44,406 nt of DNA, from contig CAJTZL010000018.1 in NCBI GenBank assembly GCA_910583695.1, positions 1 to 44,406 of the forward strand, read 5' to 3'. The notes below the pieces were generated by a model. The model did no database searches. It worked only from the letters and a program-made list of their open reading frames with translations, and was not told the origin of the DNA. The stretch is from an uncultured Oscillibacter sp. (GTDB taxonomy: Bacteria; Bacillota; Clostridia; Oscillospirales; Oscillospiraceae). Positions 39,943 through 44,406 of the stretch are shown here, in pieces. The stretch's first letter is position 1, and the number at the start of each line of letters is the position of its first letter. A program made the translations under genes and the position numbers.

Positions 39943-40605
39943 ATGAGCAAGCCTATGGTAAAATGGGAGTATAAGGAACTGATTGCGGGTTCCGCCAAGC
40001 GGTTTTTTAAGGACCACTGCAGCCCCGCCATGGACTCTGGCGATATGAGTATCAAGGATGTGGAAAGCGGCTTGATCTATATCTATCCCCGGCCGCACGA
40101 CGGCTTTGAGATTACCAGCTGGGACATCCTGAAGCCGGAAAACGTGGTGGTCGTGGACAGCGAGGGCAACTATGTGGAGGACAATGGATATCTGGCCACG
40201 GTGGAGCTGCCGATGCACTTGGCCATCTACAAGGCTCGGCCCGATATCCATGTGATTCTGCATAGCCACCCCATCTGGTCCTCTATCTACTGCGCCTGCG
40301 GAAAAAATATTCCCTTGACCCTGGCGGAGCAGGCGTTGTACTTGGGCGGCGAGATCATTTGTGCGGAGTACGGCCTAGTAGGCAGTCAGGAGATTGCCGA
40401 CAACGTGGTTATGGCTCTGGGCAAGGATAAACGGGCGGCGCTGATGCGCAACCATGGTTCCGTGGTGCTGGGCAATAGCTTCGCAGAGGTCTTTGCTCTC
40501 TCGGATTACCTGGAGCACGGCGCTCAGGTGGCTATTTTTGGCCAGCTGCTGGGCGGCGTGATTGAGGTTGCGCCGGACAACATTCTGGATCCCAGCTTGC
40601 TGTAA
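39943..40605 (+). CDS. Class II aldolase/adducin-family protein (copy 2)
   Basis: A 220-residue zinc aldolase. Zinc ligands H107 and H109 in ILHSHPIW and H171 in MRNHGSVVLG are present. The phosphate-binding loop is weak: DSGDMSIKDVESGLIYIYPR in place of SGNxSxR. It is about 30 percent or less like copy 1 by eye, so the two are not a recent duplicate. It is the last gene of the operon and may cleave the product of AcnX or the kinase. Confidence 0.9.
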   Translation: MSKPMVKWEYKELIAGSAKRFFKDHCSPAMDSGDMSIKDVESGLIYIYPRPHDGFEITSWDILKPENVVVVDSEGNYVEDNGYLATVELPMHLAIYKARPDIHVILHSHPIWSSIYCACGKNIPLTLAEQALYLGGEIICAEYGLVGSQEIADNVVMALGKDKRAALMRNHGSVVLGNSFAEVFALSDYLEHGAQVAIFGQLLGGVIEVAPDNILDPSLL

Positions 40606-40610
40606 GTGTA

Positions 40611-40653
40611 AAAGCCCCGTTTTCGAATGTACTGTTCGAAAACGGGGCTTTTT
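40611..40653 (+). terminator. Strong intrinsic terminator of the rightward operon
   Basis: A 17-bp perfect stem (AAAGCCCCGTTTTCGAA) around TGTACTG with a T-run, six bases after the last aldolase stop. It is bidirectional in form (A/T tails on both sides). Confidence 0.93.
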
Positions 40654-41263
40654 ATTGGGGGATTGCCTGTAGAAGGGGAGTTCGAATCCGTCCAGTCGTT
40701 CTGAAAGCCTGAAAATATCCACTTCACGGGATTTTGAAATCCCGGAAAAAAGATGAAACAATTGGGACTCTAAGCGTTCAGCTCAGAATATCCAAATTGT
40801 TTCACCTTTATGTTTATTCTTGACAAAAGAGATGCACACCACAAGACTATATTTACGCAAAGTAGAGTATTTAAATACAGGAGAGATTACGCTAATAGCT
40901 TTGCAAAACCATTTCGTCCAAGTTGATCTTCTTGGCTTGACTGTATTGGCTTATTCGGAATAAAGCATGATTGTTACCTGCCTTGCCATGTATCTTTTCC
41001 TATAGATATATCGCTTGCTTTGAGAGAAGAGCGACTTTGTAAAGTCAAATATCTTCTGTGATAATAGCTTCATGGTTGCCAACAATTTTATTCAATCTGC
41101 ATGTTCCATTTTACGAAGATGCGTAGCGGCTGTTTTATCAAAAATCTGTCCATCTAGCGTCCTTCTGTTGGAAAAAACACTTCGCACTTTAGAAATTTCG
41201 GGAACTTGAAACTGGAGGTTAAAAAAGCAAAACCTGCATTTGCAAGGCTTGCAGAAAAGGACA
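40654..41263. other. AT-rich intergenic stretch, no gene seen
   Basis: About 600 bases with no convincing frame on either strand. The only notable structure is an imperfect inverted repeat of about 13 bp (TGAAACAATTGGG at 40754-40766 and CCAAATTGTTTCA at 40792-40804). The composition is lower in GC than the operon, suggesting a boundary to accessory DNA. Confidence 0.5.
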
Positions 41264-41302
41264 ACTCCCGTTTTTCGATAAAAAAGTTCGAAAAACGGGA
41301 GT
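41264..41302 (-). terminator. Terminator-like hairpin after the cytolysin gene
   Basis: A 15-bp perfect stem ACTCCCGTTTTTCGA with a nine-base loop. On the minus strand it lies 16 bases after the cytolysin stop, and the tail reads TGTCCTTTTC, a modest T-tract. Confidence 0.65.
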
Positions 41303-41318
41303 CATCTACTCAGTACCG

Positions 41319-42167
41319 TTAGATCTCTGGGCTGATGGACTTACGAGGCTTCAAGGTGGTCCCGGAAATACGGAAGGTGCGCTGGGGAACCAGCGGGACG
41401 CCGGAAGCGTCAATGACTTTGCGCTTTTTCTCCCAGGCAAGGCCCGTAAACTCCCACGCCTGCACATGAATGTCAAAGCAGCTTCCGTCCAGACTGATAT
41501 CCGTTGAAAAACCGCTGGTACGGTGTTTTCCATTGTCCGGCCATGAGCAGGTCTTGATCTCTTCCACGCCCTTTTCGTCATATGTACGCTTTTTCCAGGT
41601 CACATCAAAATAGGCCACATAGGCGCCGTCCTGCTTCAGCGTGATCGTGCCGCCGGAATATTCTGTGCAGGTGGTTTCGATATATTTGGCGCTGTCGCGC
41701 ACAACGGCGGGAGCGTCGTCCTTCATGAAATTGCAGGAATAGCTGAAGAGATAACCCGGGTTATCTTTTCCGCAGACGGCACTCGCAGCCAGGATATCCT
41801 TGACTTTCTTCAGGCTGTCGGCCTGTATCAGGTTGGAGGCGTACTGAACGCCGCCGCCCAAAACGATTACGGACATGGAGGTGTTGTTCAGAATCTTTTT
41901 GTATTCCGCATTGGCATTGATGTCAAAATCACTCTTCATGGAAGCCCGCAGAGCGGCCTCTACCTCCGTACTGGTAGAGCTGGTTTCCAGCTTGACAAAA
42001 ATGCGCCGGCCATAGCTGACGGCCTGTACATAAGCGGGCGGCGCGCTTGCGCTGATGCCTTTCGACTGGAGGTCGTGCCAGGTTACGCCGTCCGTGAAAA
42101 ACTGAGCGGGATACTCTGGTTTGTCACATTTGACCGTATAGAATATCTGCTCATATTCGCAGATCAT
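41319..42167 (-). CDS. Cholesterol-dependent cytolysin, C-terminal part (continues across an in-frame stop)
   Basis: A 282-residue frame that is the second half of a thiol-activated, pore-forming cytolysin (pneumolysin/perfringolysin family). Visible: YEQIFYTVKCDKPEYPAQFF, YGRRIFVKLETSSTSTEVEAA, VIVLGGG, the domain 4 undecapeptide EFTGLAWEKKR at 41421-41453 (canonical ECTGLAWEWWR), and the Thr-Leu cholesterol pair in GTTLKP at 41352-41357. Upstream in the same frame, after the three codons K-S-V, a TAA at 42177-42179 separates it from the N-terminal part. A restart at the ATG at 42165-42167 lacks a good ribosome site. Together the parts span 470 codons including the TAA, the length of pneumolysin. 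Confidence 0.85.
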   Translation of the reverse strand: MICEYEQIFYTVKCDKPEYPAQFFTDGVTWHDLQSKGISASAPPAYVQAVSYGRRIFVKLETSSTSTEVEAALRASMKSDFDINANAEYKKILNNTSMSVIVLGGGVQYASNLIQADSLKKVKDILAASAVCGKDNPGYLFSYSCNFMKDDAPAVVRDSAKYIETTCTEYSGGTITLKQDGAYVAYFDVTWKKRTYDEKGVEEIKTCSWPDNGKHRTSGFSTDISLDGSCFDIHVQAWEFTGLAWEKKRKVIDASGVPLVPQRTFRISGTTLKPRKSISPEI

Positions 42168-42176
42168 GACCGACTT

Positions 42177-42731
42177 TTAGCCTTCGCTGATGGCCTTGAA
42201 GTCGATGCCCAGGTCCGCGGCGGCGGATTTATAGTTCAGATGCAGGGCAGCGCTGATCTGGCTTTCACTGTATGCCATGGTATCCCGGTACTTAATTGTG
42301 GCGTTGATCTTATAGTCCTGGCTGCAATTTTCGCACCACACCCTGAATTTTTCATCAATCCTGGTTTCCAGGGCACTTTGGGTGGGGTTTTCAATGGTAA
42401 AGGAACCGTCGCTGCCGAGCCCCGGCAGATCAATGTGGAACTGCATAGGGGCGCGGGGGAAGGAGGGAACCTTGGGGGTGTTTTCGATTAGAGAGCGGTC
42501 CGCCAACACGATCGCGCCGGGATAAATGGCGTTCTTGAGGTTTTCCAGTGCGCTCAACTCTGCGTTTTCGGTTGCCAAATTGACAGTTTTCTTGTGTACG
42601 ACGATATACTTTTGGTTGTCAGTCCTGCCGACATGGGGAACAAAGCTGGTGATATCGTCTCCCTGCACGCTGAGAAGCTCCCTAGTGTCATACTGCAACC
42701 CGAAAATTTTCTCGTTCAATTCCTGGTTCAT
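42177..42731 (-). CDS. Cholesterol-dependent cytolysin, N-terminal part (ends at premature TAA)
   Basis: A 184-residue frame holding domain 1 and the start of domain 3 of the cytolysin: YDTRELLSVQGDDITSFVPH, TDNQKYIVVHKKTVNLAT, YPGAIVLADRSLIENTP, FHIDLPGLGSDGSFTIE and YSESQISAALHLNYKSAAADLG. No signal peptide is seen at the N-terminus (MNQELNEKIFG); like pneumolysin it would not be exported by Sec. It starts at the ATG at 42729-42731 with AAAGGAGC upstream. The premature TAA falls in a loop before VMICEYEQIFY. The gene lies 183 bases downstream of the sigma-like gene, same strand. Confidence 0.85.
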   Translation of the reverse strand: MNQELNEKIFGLQYDTRELLSVQGDDITSFVPHVGRTDNQKYIVVHKKTVNLATENAELSALENLKNAIYPGAIVLADRSLIENTPKVPSFPRAPMQFHIDLPGLGSDGSFTIENPTQSALETRIDEKFRVWCENCSQDYKINATIKYRDTMAYSESQISAALHLNYKSAAADLGIDFKAISEG

Positions 42732-42857
42732 ATGCCATGCTCCTTTTCTTTTTTGAATAGAGCCCCTGCGGATAGAGTTTTTTTAATAATCACCCCCTTC
42801 CTCTGGTCTGTTGGACTTTACGAGCTGGGGCCCTTGGTATATATCCCAATAAACAGG

Positions 42858-42905
42858 CCGTTTTACCACAAAAAAGGATGCCGTTTTTGTGGCAAAACGG
42901 CATCC
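42858..42905 (-). promoter_or_regulatory. Pair of mutually exclusive hairpins between sigma-like gene and cytolysin gene
   Basis: On the minus strand GGATGCCGTTTT...AAAACGGCATCC (42876-42905) with a T6 tail is a strong terminator. The strand at 42884-42900 can instead pair over 17 positions, one as G-U, with 42858-42874 downstream, which would destroy the terminator. This is the architecture of an attenuator. Whether both forms occur in vivo is unknown; at minimum it is a terminator for the sigma-like gene. Confidence 0.6.
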
Positions 42906-42914
42906 AAAATGGGG

Positions 42915-43304
42915 TCAGTCCTTTAATTCTTCGCGAAGCTTCAAAATGACCCGCTGGAGGTCCCTGTTGACCTTTTGCTGAGAGCAAGCCGTACGGCGCG
43001 CGATCTCCGCCTGGCACAGCTCCTCATCAAACCGCCAGCGGATCAGCCGGCGTTCCGCGGCGGATAAATGAGACAGGGCGGCGGCGAGCCGCCGGAACAA
43101 GTCCGCTTGTTCAACAATATATTCTGGCTGAGACTCCGATGGGCCGCCTATATGAACAGCATCCAGGGAAATTTCAAATTTCAGACTTCGGCTGCGCAGA
43201 TATTCGGCGTGGCAATCAAGCTGGTACAGCGCCTCATCTTCCGGAACATCTGCCAGGCCGCGCCGGCCATCGATCATAATCGACTGCTTCCTCTTCCGTT
43301 TCAA
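42915..43304 (-). CDS. Short sigma-70-like (region 4) DNA-binding protein
   Basis: A 129-residue protein. Residues about 30-60 (LDCHAEYLRSRSLKFEISLD) are a conserved leader seen in small sigma-like genes of clostridial mobile elements. Residues about 70-128 form a region 4-type helix-turn-helix (LSAAERRLIRWRFDEELCQAEIA, then QQKVNRDLQRVILKLREEL). Start is either TTG at 43302-43304, eight bases after GGAG, or the ATG nine codons later (MIDGRRGLADVPEDEAL) with GAGGAAG before it. It lacks region 2, so it is not a complete sigma factor and probably works as an accessory activator. Its position just upstream of the cytolysin suggests control of the toxin. Confidence 0.75.
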   Translation of the reverse strand: MKRKRKQSIMIDGRRGLADVPEDEALYQLDCHAEYLRSRSLKFEISLDAVHIGGPSESQPEYIVEQADLFRRLAAALSHLSAAERRLIRWRFDEELCQAEIARRTACSQQKVNRDLQRVILKLREELKD

Positions 43305-44350
43305 TCATAACGCTCCTTTTTTGTTGGTTTCGTTTCTGCAAAGGAGCCTACGGGTATCGCGCAATGCAGGCCTGCCAACAAAAAGAAAAGCGTTTCTTGC
43401 GGATGTACGGAAATTTTCAGCGTTTACAGGAGAGAGCCATCGGCCGCGGCGCATGGATGGACCTCTGAGATGTATGGGGAGGACAGGGGGAGAGCGATTT
43501 AAGGCGTCTGCCGGCCGCGTAAACAAAACCGACATGAAGCCGTCAGAGCGGCGCTTGGGAATCCAGAAAAAACGGCGCTTATCAAAAAAGCAAGACGGGC
43601 TTGATCCATGATATACCCTCTTCCAAAGCCAGTATGTTGGTCGGAAAACTGCGCGGAGAATGATCTCATCCTAATGGGGCGCAGTTGGAACCGTGAGCCT
43701 ATCAGCCGGGAAGTGCCTCAAGGGCCCTCACAAATTAGGACATTACCGGTGGCCGGAGTCCGCTTTATGTCTGACAGAAACCTTCTCTAGTTTTCGACTC
43801 GTGCGCTGTTTTCATTTTATCATATTCCTTCCGCTGCCGCAGTCCTGATCACGGAAAACCGCCGGGACAGTACCGTTGAACTCCGCTGGGGGCTTGAGCT
43901 ATTCCCTTTATCAACCTCTTTTCGTTTTAAAAAGGTTTCGCGTTCTGCAAGCCGGGCTTATATGGATTGCTGGGAGGTATGAAAAAGGAGCCGGTTCTTC
44001 TGAACTCGGTTCCCCATTTAACGTTTGTTCTATTGGGATTTCTGCCCGATCTGCGGTATCCATCCATTTCTTCGCAGTTTTTATAGGGTGACAGCTGCAA
44101 TGCCATTAAGTTAACCCCAGAAAAACCACCCCCTCCAAAATCGTGGGTGAGGTGAACACAGCAAGAAAGCAGACCCAGGAAGCCGATCCCGGCTTTCTGG
44201 GTCTGCCAACATTCCAGCGTTCCAGTCGTGACGGATGATGAGCCAGCGACACCCCCGCAAGGCCGCATGAAAACGCGAAAAAAGGGCTTGCAGAATCTTC
44301 CGATATCATGTAGAATATTCCTTAGAGACAGCAAAAGCAAATAAGTCAAA
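43305..44350. other. Accessory intergenic DNA, no supported gene
   Basis: About 1 kb. Frames of 60-140 codons exist on both strands but have no ribosome sites or recognizable patterns. It contains a 14-bp stem-loop at 44172-44203. It may contain the promoter of the sigma-like gene, which I could not identify. Confidence 0.45.
44172..44203. other. Long near-perfect stem-loop
   Basis: GACCCAGGAAGCCG pairs with CGGCTTTCTGGGTC (one mismatch or wobble) around a four-base loop. On the minus strand it is followed by TGCTTTCTTGC, so it may be a weak terminator for leftward transcription from beyond the window or a transposon subterminal hairpin. Confidence 0.4.
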
Positions 44351-44351
44351 A

Positions 44352-44392
44352 CCTCCGGCTAAGCCGGAGGCTTGAATAAGCCCTAGAAGGGC
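44352..44392. mobile_element. Candidate IS200/IS605-type end hairpins
   Basis: An 8-bp stem CCTCCGGC-TAA-GCCGGAGG (44352-44370), followed by a second small hairpin GCCCT-AGA-AGGGC (44380-44392), with AAATAAGTCAAAA before it. Y1-transposase (TnpA) elements recognize such subterminal hairpins and leave no inverted repeats. The element would extend past the window; no transposase is visible, so this is only a suggestion by pattern. Confidence 0.35.
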
Positions 44393-44406
44393 ATGATACG
44401 GACGAA

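Noticed and set aside
40674..40705. tRNA T-arm-like GTTCGAATCC near 40680-40700
   Set aside because: The flanking bases do not form a T-stem and no acceptor, D or anticodon arm is present; at most a chance match or a tiny tRNA remnant.
43305..43611. Overlapping small frames on both strands after the sigma-like gene
   Set aside because: No ribosome sites, Arg-rich composition typical of shadow frames, and no recognizable family.

Overview
The window is 44.4 kb of GC-rich DNA that reads as a chromosomal segment of an anaerobic, low-GC-phylum but GC-rich Clostridia, most likely Oscillospirales (Flavonifractor/Lawsonibacter/Oscillibacter-like). This placement is inferred from gene content and style: a purine operon with a cyclohydrolase-less PurH, a G5/3D-domain wall protein, serine/glycine-linker lipoproteins, iron-sulfur dehydratases and strong Shine-Dalgarno sites. 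There are no rRNA, tRNA or CRISPR elements.

Region 1 (1-10831, minus strand) is a de novo purine operon read right to left from one promoter: a GntR/UTRA regulator, purE, purC, a 46-residue OadB-like microprotein, purF, a DUF3795 protein, purM, purN, a DUF1266-DUF2185 protein, AICAR transformylase (purH-type, without cyclohydrolase), an Imm1-like protein, purD and the 5' part of purL, which runs off the window. Four non-purine genes are threaded through it. The PurF lacks the N-terminal catalytic cysteine.

Region 2 (10900-14470) holds a G5/3D-domain secreted protein with a strong promoter, then a lower-GC scar of three broken mobile-element genes (bacitracin-type ABC ATPase, surface-protein N-terminus, PLD-domain protein).

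Region 3 (14497-24400) is a sugar or sugar-acid catabolic locus arranged around a mirror-image divergent promoter pair at 19583-19690. Leftward are a BtpA-family protein, a DeoR regulator, the two UxaA-type dehydratase subunits, an MBL hydrolase and an SDR. Rightward are a ribulose-phosphate-epimerase-like protein, a class II aldolase, a HAD phosphatase and an FGGY kinase. A second DeoR regulator closes the block. The BtpA, epimerase and DeoR combination recalls the uncharacterised E. coli sgc cluster.

Region 4 (24574-40653, plus strand) starts at a clear promoter and ends at a strong terminator: a serine-dehydratase-like Fe-S enzyme with altered N-terminal motifs, a CyuA-type desulfidase homologue, a complete Liv-type ABC importer, a flavin reductase, RidA, a degraded patch, then cupin, FGGY kinase, an unknown TIM-barrel protein, a sugar isomerase/epimerase, both aconitase-X subunits and a class II aldolase. 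Regions 3 and 4 together look like a large, unassigned pathway for importing and dismantling a hydroxylated amino or sugar acid.

Region 5 (40654-44406) is accessory DNA: a cholesterol-dependent cytolysin gene interrupted by a single in-frame TAA, a short sigma-like gene upstream, a pair of mutually exclusive hairpins between them, and a hairpin resembling an IS200/IS605 end at the right edge.
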